A stretch of DNA of 64,000 nucleotides from Athripsodes cinereus (taxonomy: Eukaryota; Arthropoda; Insecta; Trichoptera; Leptoceridae): positions 17,667,982-17,731,981 of the forward strand of contig OX388314.1 of NCBI GenBank assembly GCA_947579605.1. Reading direction: 5' to 3'. Position 1 is the stretch's first letter. Every line of letters starts with the position of its first letter. Positions 15,001 to 30,000 of the stretch are shown here, one piece after another. The notes beneath the pieces were generated by a model. The model did no database searches, was not told the origin of the DNA, and saw nothing but the letters and a program-made list of their open reading frames with translations. The position numbers were made by a program, and so were the translations under genes.

Positions 15001-18000
15001 TAAAATTATGATATTATTAATAAAAGATGTATTTATATTTCGTTTCAAGGTGCTATATCTTCCCCTGAATTACATAATTTGTTGAACGAAATATTGTAAT
15101 ATACCTAGAATTCGAAAAAAAACATCGATTGGCAAAAGTCGAAAACATGATTATAATACGAAATTGTAATGTTTTTAAATTTATAAGCTATACCCTGCAC
15201 ATCATTTAAGAATTTTTATGAATAAAGTTTCATCTTTATGTCTTTATTACTACATATAATGTTACATGGTGAATTACCTAAGACTGCTGTTATTGCTTTC
15301 GTACAAGTTTGTAATTGAGTAATGATGTTACCTACTACTGTTTGTTTTGTAACTAAGAAACTTTTAAGTGCAATGTCTCTACTTATATAATAATATATTA
15401 CGTATTATTAGTTAGTCAACCAATCTACTAACCGTTCCGAATACAAGACGCTTGATCTTATATACTTACTTTCATTACAGTTGCTAAGTCCCTCACAACT
15501 CATATTCGGTAATTATTTTCACACAAGTTCCAAACTCTGATTAATAATGAACCATACTCGGCGTATTTGATAGAAGTTGTTTTTTGTGCAGTAATAATTT
15601 GGATAGCCAAATTGTGAACATTGAATAACATTCTTCATTTTATATCATTTGAGAATAGTTTTCACATGCTTTTTAGGAGTGTATATGAAATATTCTAAAT
15701 TCATCGTATTAAAGTCCGAAAGCTATTATGATTCATAAAGTTATTTCATATCTCATATTATTTGGCTTGTGCTTTATACTGTTTCTAATTATAACAATAT
15801 TGTTATGTATAATTATGATGCAACCACGAATTACCCGTAGAGAAATAATAATACAAACATGAAAATAATTATCAGTGAGTGCATTGGTAGGTAAGCCTCT
15901 CAATGACATCGAGTAATTATAGCTAAAGCTCATTGTAACTAGACGCTTTGGTCAAATCCAATACAAAATCTTTGTGTATATTCCAAGTGGTAAATAGAGA
16001 TGGCGACCGAGTTACAAGTCTATTTCAATGTGTCTGTATAAAAATAAATAAAAATAAAAAAAACATCTTTAAAATCATTACAAACCAGGTATTTTTATTA
16101 TTCTATTTAAGAAAAAAATGAAACCGATCTATTGTTGATCAAGCCAGCAGGGTTACCCATGATACGATCTAATTACAAGCTTAATTTTAACTCTGCGATG
16201 CGCGAAGTATGTAGCTACTGTAAAAAACACGTGCATACAATTCCGCGATATCTGAGGATAGTCGTTTTCAATTAAATTTAACATGAGTATTATGGTTGTA
16301 TTATGTGAAGATTCCGTGGTGGGATGAAAAAATATCTACAATTTTTTTCATAACAAATGACTTCAAAAAACGTTATCTTTTTACGTGATAACAAAGATAA
16401 AACTATGAAACGTGTTTAAAAGTGTTGTAAATTTAACACTTATACGAGTGTGTGCAAATAATGTTTTTTTCTAAAAAGATATATCGATGGCAGGTTACTT
16501 TGTTAGTTTCTGTTTTGCTAGTTCCGGCAAATATTATTAATCAGTCTCAATATAATAATCTACTCTCTATTCACGATAGGTAGGTACCAACTAGAAATGC
16601 CTAGTAATAGTAATGGTTTCAATACAAATTTAATGGAAATGATAGTTTTGTATGCTTGTCATATTGTATTCGTTTATTAATATCCCATCTCTAAATACTC
16701 GCTTTTAATGGTGATTAATTATTATGGTAGCTTTGTATTAGTATTGATAAAATGGTAATCGATAATTGTATCTATAAATCAATCGCTACATAGGATATAA
16801 TATATAAGTAAAAACCTCCTTATAGTTAACATAAATGAAAATGGATGTGTGTCTATCAATCTGAATCCATTATTATTTTTTTTGCCAAAGTTATATTACA
16901 GTCGATTGCGAAATGTAAATAGAGTAACAAATATAGAAATGAAATAAAGAGAAAAGGATATATTGGGTTTTCCCGCAGGACGAATCCAGTGCTAGACAGA
17001 ATAAATATCTGATGAACAAGGGTAGTTTTTTTTAGATAAATAGTTAAATATTACTGCACATACTTCAATTTAAAATAAATTACTGGTTTGGCTTTAGTTT
17101 AAGTGATACCTTCTTTGCTTATTTGAAAATGTGTAAAAATTAATATAAAAATATGTTTTATACCTCAATTTTTCCTCTTCCATCAGGACACTCTCCATCA
17201 TTGAAGCGAACTGCATGGAGTCTCAGAAGTACAATGCATCCAGGTGGAGCAATGAGACGCAAGGAGATGTCAGAGGCGGCCGGAGGAGACCTGGGATGGT
17301 TCACATGGAGAAGGGATCCGCTACTGGAGTTGGTCAATGTAATGATGCGTTCTTCTTCTGCATAGGCCACTGTATAGAATAAAATATATTAAAGCATGCA
17401 TACTTTGGAAGACAAAACTTTAATACGATTTGTTTAAGAACGTAAATTAATACTTGGTCAAATTTATAAGAATAATTTACAGTGAAACCTCTATCTATCG
17501 TTTTTGAAGGGACCTATTGAAATAAACTATGGATGCGGGAAAACAATGAATGCGGGAGTATAGAAAAAATCACATTAATATGTATTTTAATGTTTAATAT
17601 GTAGGTACACACGCGTATATAGGTTTTATAAAAATGATACATGTTTCAAAAGTTATAAATCAATTTGTTGAAATAAAAAATATAGTAACAAAATAAAAAA
17701 GAAAGCTGCATGGATAGCAAAATCATACTTTATACTGTATGTAATCTTTCATCGTCATTTGCTTTTTTATTGTATGTATCTACTGACGTACTATCATAAA
17801 AGACAGCAGACAGAATCAACAAACTGTTCTTTCTTTCTCGCTCGCTCTCCAATGTTTTTATACATATTATACGATTTTTTTGTGTAATTTAAACGGTCAA
17901 TGCGATAAAATCATATAGAGAAACGATGGATGCGATATACTTTTACGTGTTTTGTATGAAACTAATTCGGAACTCTAAAAAATAACGACAAATACGGGAA

Positions 18001-21000
18001 AACAATTATTCGAGGAACGATAGATAGAGGTTTCACTGTATTTACTTTTTCTTATCACATAGGAATTTAGATATAAAATTGTTTATTTCTTTTCAGGAAA
18101 TATTTAAACGGGTAACCGAAAAAACAAATGGTTGACTAACAATGAATTGACTCGAATATTATTTGAGCGACTAAAAAACTAAGTTAGCGACAAATATTGA
18201 GTGATAAAAGTTCATAAATGAGCTGCTAAAAATTAATACAGTTTTTTTAAGTGGACGATTGAAAATAATAAACGAGTGATGAAAAACACTGTCTGAGCGG
18301 TTATATACATAACTTTATCAAGTGAAAGTGTGAAAATGGCATGAGACATAAAACAATTAGGTATTTTTTTATTCTAAAACTTAGCTATTTATCTTATTAC
18401 TAAGAGTAGTAGCAGGTAATCTAAAAACATCGCGCTTAAGGCATTCAAATCTATAGTTCAGCGATGAGGTACGCCACCCATCCTGAATGTCATGTTTGTT
18501 ACGTGCAATTGGCATGCTGGCTACCCCAGTAATGAAATACTGTGATGGTTTGAACAAATTAATCATAGAGTCAAATAAATAGGTATCGTTAAAAAATAAT
18601 ATAAATTTAAATTATTATAAATATTTTACTTAACATAATATGTACCTACCTATATACCTATTATATTTTCAAAATATTTGTTATTAAAGGAATTTAGAAG
18701 ATATCATTTTTTCGAAATCTGTTTATGTAAGTTAATATATAAAAAAGTTATTTCCATAAAATAGAATATCATTTTTAAATGTATTTCAAATAATACCTTC
18801 ACGTATTTACAATATTTAACAACCTCACGTAGTAAATGAACGAGAGTTGTTCAAGTGAAAAAATAATGTAAAAGAAATTTAAAGCTAAATAAAAAGGAGA
18901 TTTTCTAAGAAATTTTATTATTTCTCTAATGGCAACGACTTTGAAAATTACATTAAAATTAACATAAAAAAGATTCATAAATAACAAATAATATCAAAGA
19001 AACACATTTAATGATACATAAATAAACACCTATTTAATAATTAAAACTTGATAAAATGAAAAAAAAACTGTCTTAATGGTATGATTATAAACATATAGGC
19101 AAGTTTGTACAGATACTCGTATTTATGGAAATCTGGCAAAAAATGGTGATTTCTTAACTTATTCTTGAATCGAGGTAAGGGTTTAATATCTTGTTTGAGG
19201 AAAACTTATCGTCGCTCGGCGTTCAATACCGCGAATGTAACAATTACAAAATTTTGCAGGAGGCCTAATAAACTGAATAAAAGTTACGTTAGCGCCTAGT
19301 CCATATTCACGATTTTGTTCCATACGGCATTCTAGCAGTTTGGAAAATATTTGGGTAATTTTTCGTATATAAAATCGCGTATTTTAACATTCTGTACTAA
19401 TATCTTAAAAACAAAAACTTTCACTTAAATTGTTGAATTCGCGGTATTGAACGCCGAGCGACGTTATTGTGTTCTATTTGAAATAGGTAAATAATATAAT
19501 TTCTTACCGATTTTGTAGACAGCTGAGAAGCCTTTACCGACGGGAAAGTCGCCAGTCCTGAGTCTGATTTCAAGAGATTCTCCCTTTGACACAAATGCAC
19601 CTTCATCCAATCTGTCTGCTTCTAAAAATGGCTGCAACGGAGATCCTTCACCAAGAGATATGTCTAACGATGCTCCAGTGCCTACTGAGTGTTCTATTAT
19701 TTCCAACCAAACACGTTTTCCTACAAAATAATATTTGATTAAGTAAATATTGTGTGTTATAAATTTCAGACAAATATTCAATACATTTTTATAAGGCGTA
19801 GTACAGTATATGTTACGAATGGTATTCCTTTAATATTTTCTTCAATCATTCCGTAGAATGATATTCAAACCTATCCAGTGCCATACTATGGACATATTAT
19901 TCAATTATTCAAAAACAGCGTTGGAAAAATACAGCTAAATTTCTTATTCCCGCTGTCATAGTTGCATTATAGATATCTATGAAATATTTCAATTATACTA
20001 TTAGCGCAAATGATTTTTTTAAGCAGAATCAAAGTACCTAGTAGATAACTTATATGTTATTTGGTTAACACCGCAAAAACCTCAGTTCATGTTTGTAATG
20101 AATTTTTGTGTTTGTGTAGGAAGCATAAACTTTGATAGTATTATATCTAAAGACGAGAGAGAAAACCTCTTATATTTTATTAGCTATGAACCATGTTCAA
20201 AATCATTAAACAACTAAAATATTGTATTATTGAAGAATACCTGGAGGGGCTGTGATACTATAAGTACAATCAAGTTTATTCAGGAGAAAATATGGCCAGT
20301 TCGGACTCTTAACCGCTCCATGTTTTGCTGTTAATATTTGTTTTGGACATGCTGAAACATCCACAGCTTTCCATCTTGCATTGAATCCAGCACCTGATAT
20401 GGAATAGTCCGATTTAACAGTTATCAATGCTGATCTTCCCATTGAGACAAAGTCAAAGCGTCTCATTTCTGTGTCGTAATTTCCACAAATACGAAACGTA
20501 TCTGATTGAGGAGTTTCTTTGATCAGGCTTTTAATCTGAAATTATAATCAGGAACTCAATATTACTTATTTCACTAAAATAACTTTTCAATATTGTGTAT
20601 TTCATGATCCGAGACTAAAATATATCTATTAATTAAATAAAAAAAATCTCAGTCAATATCAAGTTTAGTACTTTTCTAATCCGAAAAATAAATCGACAGA
20701 TATAATTTCAAACTCAAACTCTCATTGAAATAATTATAATAATTTGAATCTACCTGTCGGTAAATTCAAAATAATTTCTATGATATTTTAAATCTCTAAG
20801 AGAAAATGAAATTAGAAAGTAGTGAAACAAAGACCTTTGTTAGACATTTAGTTTACAACTATTAATATTTTAGTGAACCTTCAATTTATTTTATTTATTT
20901 TTATTTTTTACGGCCAAAGCCTTTTACTTGTTAAACAAAAATTAAATTTGAATAGATTAAAACGATCTAAGCATACCACAGCTGAATACTTTGCTATTGT

Positions 21001-24000
21001 TGTAGATTTATTTATAACTCTTACCTCTACGTAGTCATAAAGGCAGTCTTTTTGATATTCCATATCGATTTTTGAAAATTGTATAACAATCCTTGAATTC
21101 TCTGATGCAATTAATTTGATATTATAATTTAAATTATTTGGATAACTCGTTGGGTAACTTGGTGAAGTCAGTCTTCCTTCAGGATCGGTAATTGTTCTAT
21201 TCAGCTTTAAATTTGGTTCTGGTGAAACGTTTTTCCTTTTACAAACATAACCACCAACATGTGAACATTTTTGTGAAGTCCAATATAGCCCGCTTGGTAA
21301 CATGGGTGTAGGGGAGCTGACCCATTGTAAGCCAACACATGTGGGGTTTTCAGGATCTGGTAATTCCAATACGTCCAATTCTTGAGGACTTTTACCAGGA
21401 AGCCATCCAGAAAATGTTACTCTGGTTCCATCATTCCAATCGTAAATTCCCAATCCTGACATTTTAGCACCGATCCAATAGATAGCGCTGTTAGAATATT
21501 CTGCGCTATTTCTTATCGTAGCTGTGATAAACTTTTCTTCTTCCTGTGACAATATAGCGGCTAGCTGTGCTTTGGCTCCTCTACAGATTTGTTCAGCCGT
21601 GGACCACGTGACTTCAGGATAGCTTACAATCAAATAACAGGAATCATTAAATAGTTTTTGCCTCTCATCAGCACACTCCATCACTGAAACAAGAAGAAAA
21701 GAATTATGAAACAAAGTAACAAGATGTATAGACACATTCTCGTGTAGGTTGTATTGATTTTCTTTGTGTGAATGGAGCTGGAATTAATCATTATTATCGA
21801 TTAAGGTATTGGTATATTTATTAAAAAAACAAAATATTTATTATGGAAGATTTTGTTTCGTTCAAAGATAAAAAATAATATTTAATTTTACATACACTCG
21901 CTTTACATCCACAGTGTATTGATGAGAATAATTTATTTTAACTTGTGTATCTAACAGGTATATCAGTTTTTTTTAGAAAAAATCTAAAAACGATAAACCC
22001 ACAATTTTGTGAGCAATAATTGTATACATAAATATCTCTTATGAGAATAAGTTAAAGTAAATACAAACAACACATCGCTTTAAACTTATAATATTTATTT
22101 TTGAAACAAAAACACCAACAAATTTCCTTTAGTGCATCGAATATATTCCGATTTATAGATTATAATAATACATTTTAACAACTTTTGTACTATTTCATGC
22201 ATGAATCTATAGTCTGAATATTAAATGCTCATCAGCATGCATCTGAGTGGGTTTAATTAACAAAAAGCTGAAATATTTCCATGAAAGTGAACCAGTTTAA
22301 TCACATTTTCCTTAGCATTTATTTGGTAAAATGATGTTTTTGTTAAAGCGTATTTTGCCATAATGTTCCGACGGAAGATAATATAATGAAGATTGATGTT
22401 GGCTATGTTGGCAATACAAGTTTAATATTAAAGTGAATAAACATATTCATAACGAAACTTTGAGGATAATTAAGACGCTGAGCGGTGAGCTTACTTTTAT
22501 GGTTGAAGGAAAATCTTCACGTTAATAAAATATTCTTAGTATAAAGTAAATGCTAAATATATTATAATTATGTACGTGTTACATTATTGTATATAACAAA
22601 ACAATGAACGTTTGAGAAATTCATATGCAAAGTTTTATACCAAAAACGCTTAAAGGAAAATCAAATTACAAGTTACGTAAGATATTGTTACATTGAATTG
22701 AATTTTATTTTAAGCAAACGAACAATTTAAGTATAAGAGAAAAATTGATTGGGGGAGTTCAAAAGTCCTAACACAAATAGCAACGAACAGGATAGAGGTA
22801 TTTGAAGAAAGTACCAAGACATAGAGAGCCCCTTACATTGCTCTAGGATACAGTAATGATACGATTTAATATTATGCATCGATGCTTTAAAATAGCGATA
22901 CCTATATATAAATAATGTCAGCATTGATCTTTTCGTTTCTCCTGAATAAATATGCAGATATTATTTATAATAACGCGAGGAACGGTTGGAAAAAGCGCAG
23001 TGAAATGTTACGATAGTAGAGTGATCTAAAAAGACTATCTAAGTAAATATATTTGTTTGATAAAATAATATTCATTCTTAGCACACAAAGAATAAGTACA
23101 TGTGTGAAACGAAAACTGCTAAAAATCTGTACTACTTTTTTTCCTATCTAAATATGTGTATTTTATAGACACTATTATACGATAGAATGTATATATGTAG
23201 TCGTATAACAAGCCTCAAGGCTTATTTTTGTATGAAAGTATTAATATATTGAACACGAGAATATTGTGCATTGAAATATATTTCATACCGCATATTATTT
23301 TGTTTAAAACATGCTGAGAAGTTTTGTTCACTGACATGAATATGCTTTTTCTTCTAAAAACATACAGCGGCGTTCGCAGTTTTGTATACATTGTTAATAT
23401 AATTCTTCACGTAATAAATAAGATAAATAATAATATTAAAACAAGCTTGTAAATAAAAGTTTATATTATCTAATAAAGTATATATTATGAAATGAAATGA
23501 AGTTACATGAAAATATAATGTTCGTAATATTCAAAAGAGTTGATAACTGTAAAAATATTTTAGCTCGTTAGTATATTAGGTATACTGATTTGTAATTTTT
23601 AAAATGAAACACGATATATAGTTATTCCACTATTGACTTTATTCTTGCGAACCGGCTTTCAAGAGCTTCCGCTCTCATCGTCATGCAAAAGTAAAGTGAA
23701 GCTTCATCATAAGTTAGGATGTGACAAATAGAAAACAATAGATTAAAATAATAATATAAAGAGAAGAGTTATTAACATGTATCGTCAACCATATTATTAT
23801 AATTTTGAGCCATTTCTGATAAGGGTTTTTCTGTGGTTTCCCCTTTATCGTACAAAGGCAAATGCTGGAGATATTTTTGATAGAAGACCGTCCAAGACAA
23901 AGGTAAAATAATGCAGGCAACTTGAAGTTTAATCCAACAGGCAGGTAATTTTTTTTTGACAAAAAATATTATAAATATTTTATATTTTGAGAAAGATATT

Positions 24001-27000
24001 AGAGTCTTTTTGAGACCATGTTATTAGATTTTTGTGAGTAGAAGATATTGCAGAGCAGAGTAGAGCATGGACGAAACAAGCGGAGCAATATATTCTTATT
24101 TTGTTGAATATAATTATAATTATCAAGATGAAGATAAAAAATATTTTAGCAATGATGTTTGCCCCCCATTTTGAATGTCTTATTTCTTGACTGACACAGA
24201 CAGGACATGATTTTAGCCCGCAGTTTGTCTGCCTGGTAGCCTGGCTACCCTACTTGTGAGAAGTGAAAATGTCGTGGTAATAATATGAATAATATGAATG
24301 AATGAAAATATGAAAAAAAATGTTTTATTATACTGCACACACACACTACAACATCAGAGTATATCCCACAAAATGGGGTAGCCAACAGACCAGCTGCATG
24401 CAATAAACATCTAAGTCGTCTTCTCATGCAGGACGGGTGGCAAACCTCATCGTTGAATTTGAGACGTAAAATGTCTTTATTTTTAGAACACTTGCCTTTT
24501 ACAAGACACTCGAAAACTTGCGGAAAAGAGTGAGAGACCAATTAATTAGCATGTGCTCCACGACTAAAGAGATACGGGTGTGTTATTATAATCTTGACTC
24601 AAAATTTGTATTTCCTCAAAAACGTTGCATTGCTTATAAAACTACATTAAAATAAATCACCGATATTTTACGTAAGATCATGATGGAACTGTATCATGGT
24701 GTTGCCAGTTTTTAAATAATTTTCCTCAATCCTGGCATTTCTCATTGAAGTGTTGTAAGTGTTAATTTGTCTATTTGATTATTATTTCCTGAGCATTTCG
24801 GGTAAAAGCTCACTAGCAATGTAATACAAAAAAGTTGTTTTCATGTTGTGAACATATTCATGTTTTGAAACTTGAACAAATTTACCATGTTAGAGAGTCC
24901 ATTGTGCAGTTCGCTAGTATAATGTTTAGTTGCTTAAAATAGAAAACATATCCAATGCACTCTAAAATAAGATAATTTAATAACGTAAACAGTAAATTGT
25001 ATATGAAAGCACTCAAAGCATTACAAAATATTTTGCTCATTGTTATGTTAGAATAATTGTACTGTGATTTCTTTTGTTAACGGATTTACCTAATGCAATA
25101 TCCATTTTTTTATTGCTTTTGTTTTTTTTTTTGATATCATTTGTTTCATAATATTACCTCGATACGGGTGCAAACCCAGTGAGGTAGTATTAAAATGTAT
25201 AAATGAATATAAATTGTGAAAATGCTATATTTTGTGTTGTATAATATTTCTGGAATAAAATTTATTTATTTATTTATTAATATGTGAGTACATATTTCAA
25301 ACATTGCTTGAAGTCACTTCTTTGTCTGATTTCTATATACAGTATCTCTTTTAAATTATATGTAGATGTATGTTGAATTCAGATATACTGCAGAAGCAGA
25401 TGTTCACAACATTATTTTTTTACGCTAGCAACACTTCCACTAAAATAGCACGAAAACCGTCTCTCAAATTGAATCTTTCTCACTTTTTCACATTCTACCT
25501 TGAAACGTTATTTTATTAGTGCGTATTTTATCCCCACCTTAAATATAAATAAACAAGCAAACTTTTTTATCGTTTGTTTAAAATGACCAAAAAAGTGTTG
25601 ACAATAGTTTCAATAAAACAAATTACAGTTGTCAAGTGTTTCTTTCAACTATAGATTATTGATTCCGAGAGAGACGTCTTTCGACTTATCAGGTCATTAT
25701 CAATCGACCTGATAATGACCTCTGGCTCGACCTGCAGGGTTACTCTTGACAAAACTAAAAACGATCTTAATCTAGTCTTGATCTTGATCATACGACGCAC
25801 GAAGTGACTATTGGCCAAAAATACACACAAACCGATCGCGCGTTAGCGGTAGGGCGGTGTTTTTGACCATAGTCCCTTCGTGCGTCGTATGATCAAGATC
25901 AAGACTAGATTAAGATCGTGTTTAGTTTTGTCAAGAGTAACCCTGCTGATAAGTCGAAAGACGTCTCTCTCGGAATCAATAATCTATAGTAGAAAGAAAC
26001 ACTTGTTTCAAATTACATAATATGGAATTCTACTACGTGTGCACCGACACAATTAATTAGTAGCTAACTGAATTTGGAGTGGTCATAGACCCTGGAAGCA
26101 GTAATTGATCCATTTCAACTAGGACAAGGGGAAGAAATATATTTAAATATACATTTTTTCAGTAGACTTATTCATCATACCTATACTTTATTCCAAACAA
26201 AATAATATATTATATAAATAAACATCATTTCGATGGTATAGCGCACAGATGTGGTAAGTGCAGTTTTTACCGAAAATGAGTTACTATACGCATGTGAATC
26301 TATATCATCTGAAGTATGTTCCTTAGGAATATTATTGCGTAACTCTGTGTCGTTAACGAGATATTTAAGAAAAACTATGCATGATTAGTACTACATTGTA
26401 TGGCATCTCAAACTTTCAACATTGATTATCTCAAAACTATGAACACTGCACTTACCACATCTGTGCGCTATGCCATCGTTGATGGACTTTGATATGTATG
26501 TATAATAATAACTACACAATTTATATATAGTGCGCCGTTTTGTGGAATACACATACATAGGTATATACCCAGATTTCTGGTGTTTTTATTACACTATGTT
26601 TAATTCCACTGTTTGTCATGAGAAGAAAAACAACAATCTCTTAAATAAATAAATTTGTTTCAGCACGCGTTTGCATAAAGAAATAAACTACCTATGCAAA
26701 TTTTGTATGTCGCTCGCACTATACCCTTGGCATGAATATTTCATCATGGAGAAACTCATACATCAAACATCAGGCACACATTCTGATTTTCTAAACGAAT
26801 GTCACGTAGACGTGAATCGCCTCCGGCAAAGTAGCGTAAAATTCTGTTATATTATTATGAAACACATAGAACAAAAAGTAGTCAGTCAATATTGAAGTCT
26901 GAAGTTTTTATACTGATGACGACTTAGAACATTTTCAAAGTGTTTTAATATTCAAAATGAGAGTAAATTTTTAATCCCGTAAAGCCTTATACTACACGTT

Positions 27001-30000
27001 ACTATTTATACTATATTTGTAGATTGTAAATTTAGATGAAAAACCTATCTCTGCGACATTTATCAAGCGTTTATTTTGTTAACCACGTCACAAATTCAAA
27101 TCCTATTAGCAATCATTAAAAATTCGTCACACTTTTCAAAATAACTTTAATTTATTTTATCGCCACGTCACATAAAAAAAATTAAATATTCCTACAAAAA
27201 CATTCAGTCTATTTAATTATTTGCATAATATGTATTATATTGTACGTATGTTTGAATATTGTCGTAGACACATTTAGCAAACAAGTAATAGGCAAACCGA
27301 AACTTCTGAATGTTTAGATTTTTAGAATATAGAGTGTTATTTTTTTCACCCTCCAAGACAATAGGAACATTGTATTGAGAGTTATTCATTTTTCAAACTG
27401 AGACATTTTTAAACAAACTTTTTTAAAAGCTTTAATAATCGTTGCTATGGGAATAATATGTTGTGTAAGATAATGTCTATTATAATATCCGAAAACCTTG
27501 TCGGTGAATAAGTAGTGCTGTTTTCGGCCAGTCACCTACGAGTGTTTAACCAATCAAATAATCTTAATGGGAGAAATGAGTTAACACAATGTAAAATTAC
27601 GCAAAATCTAATAGAAAAGGGGATATAAGGCTTCCCAATATTTTGTCATCTGTATTTTGTGAACAAACCCAGTAAAACAAAAAATCGTAAATACACTAAA
27701 GATTTTATTTTATTATAAGAGTTTACGTAACTGTAATCAGATTTAAAATTAGTTTTACAAAAAAGGTAAACACAATAAGGAAAAAAATATTAAGTAGGCA
27801 CGTGTCCTTTATGTGTGTTTGTTTCAAGTTTGTTAGTTTTCCCATGCGGAATCACGGGTAGTCAAAATTTAAAACTATCCACACGTTCAACAAACATCAT
27901 GGACATTCACGTTTGTTACTAACGAGGTCAAATTCTTTTCCTTTTTCTTGTGTTTTAACAAGTTGGAGGAGCCAGGTGTTTATAAAACTTCCATGACATT
28001 TAATAACTTTTATTTAGCACAAGGGGTTCTCGTAGCAAGGGTAAGAAAAATAATTTTGGAAAAATATTTCAGCAAATATTTGGTGGTTTATGATACTTTT
28101 ACCACCTGACTGTTACTACTACCTATATACCTTCACGTATGTTCTTAAAGTGGGGCAGCCAATGGACTACAAGTAATTAACATGTAGTTTGTCGTGCCTC
28201 AACGCTGAATTATTTATTTATCGTGTCAAAACCAAAAAAAAACCAATCAAACCGATCTCCAGTACTGTGCAAAATGCACAGTAGGTGGAGATGAGTCAAA
28301 AATATCCTCCATAGTGCATGTGACGGAGCACAATGGACACTTGAACAAGTGTGGTATGGTCTGTGCTGCACCACAGTCACATGCTCCGGATTCGTCTTGC
28401 AGGAAGCCCCATCGTTCTCTATTGTCACTGAATTGAAGATGCTTATTTTCTTTGACTTATACTTATTGAGTTCGTCGGTAGCCTGGAGGTAGAGTCTCGA
28501 TCTTGTGAACAAGGGATCCGGGATTCGATCCCAGGTGCCGGCAAACTTTCACGACACAAGTATAACAAAAACCTAGATATATCTTTTTTAAAAAAAAAAA
28601 ATACTTTACCAGAAATCCCACGGGAGTACCTAATCATAGATACTTTAATGATATTACAATAAATTAATTGTACTTATAATTTATGGGCATAAATTTTGAT
28701 TCTGCATATTTAAACGTTATTTTAAATAACCTTTGAGTACTGATTTGTAACGAATTTGATGCACTACAATATAAAAAATCTTTCCAAGGGTGAAACAATT
28801 TATGGTGTGGATAATTTATGCAATCAAATATCTCCATCTATGTGAAAAAATTGATCACAAAATTCATCTTATCTTTTTACCAATTATTGTATTTTATCTC
28901 AATCAAAGTTTCAAGTATCCCCTTGAAAGATTTGAAAAAAAAACATATCAAGTGTCAGGTGCTTTATTTTTGTTTAAGATCTCTCGAAGTAATTTGATGG
29001 AAACACGTATCCTTCACGTTATGCTTGAGATGAAATGACCCTAAGTTGGGGGTAAAAAAGGAACTTTAGTTAAAATACATAACAACATGTCCAGAGACAA
29101 ACTGTTGCTGACATATTACAATATATTCTATGTGTGACCTGAATTCACAATACAGTGTATATTGTACCTACACAGAGGCGGTTGATCTGGTGAAATAAAA
29201 ATATCTTTCAAAAACTAATGTCCTCTGTGTTTTGTGTGAGATTTAAGGAGGATTGACGAAGTGAGGGAGATGTGAGATGGATAAATGGATGAATTATTGC
29301 ATTGTTATTGTTTGAGTGATTGCTAATGCTTTGAACTAGAAATTTTTAATTTTGTGTAAAAGGCACTAGCCGTTAATGTATTTTTTTTTATTTATTTATT
29401 TCATATATCTACGGCGTTAGCCTTTTACATGTTAACAATCATATTAAAAACAGAAAAAAACAACAAAAAACCACACAATAAATGTGTCATATCAGGAACA
29501 GTATTACAGGTAAAATAAGTGTATGTGAGATAATTATTATAAGTCAAACAAAAATATTCAAATAAGTCATTGTAAACAGAGGATTTACAAATATTTAGTC
29601 ATACAGGTAAAATAAATATAAGTGAGATAATTATTATATGTCAATCAACAATATTCAAATGAGTCATTACATTGTAAATAGGGGATTTAAAAGTCTATAG
29701 TCATATATGTAGGTAAAATAAGTGTAAGTAAAACAATTATTCATAATTAATACATAATTTTAATTTTGTTTTCTTTTTATTAAACAAATAAAAAGAAAAC
29801 AAACTTGTCATGTAGAGTCTTCATCCAAAAAAAAATCTCCGACTTTGGAACTCGGAAAAAAATCTTCACAAACATTTATCATTTTCAATTCATCGATGAT
29901 GTTTGTCACCCATCCTTAATGTCTTAACTTTTATTGCAGAGAGGATGACTTGTATGTTTATTGCGTTTAGTAAGTTCGCTGACTACTCCACTGGAAATTC

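Larger units (their letters stand above)
12903..17163 (-). other. Intron E-F
   Basis: A 4.3-kb intron. It contains the 5'-truncated RTE at 13685-15001 inserted antisense to the gene. The rest is AT-rich with no recognised feature. Confidence 0.65.
17370..19507 (-). other. Intron D-E
   Basis: A 2.1-kb intron holding a TA-flanked inverted-repeat transposon (17480-18038), a degenerate tandem array (about 18110-18320) and a 254-base MITE (19210-19463). Confidence 0.7.
25632..26048. mobile_element. Palindromic element of family W, split by a 211-bp MITE
   Basis: Left arm 25632-25691 and right arm 25948-26008 are inverted copies (GTGTTTCTTTCAACTATAG..., with a mismatch or two). The right end GTGTGCACCGAC (26037-26048) is the complement of GTCGGTGCACACGTAGT at 44989, an end of the relative at 45.0 kb. 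The right arm is interrupted by the MITE at 25735-25945. Confidence 0.65.

Noticed and set aside
25258..25280. (TTTA)n run as a LINE tail
   Set aside because: A simple repeat alone; the sequence before it matches no element I can define.
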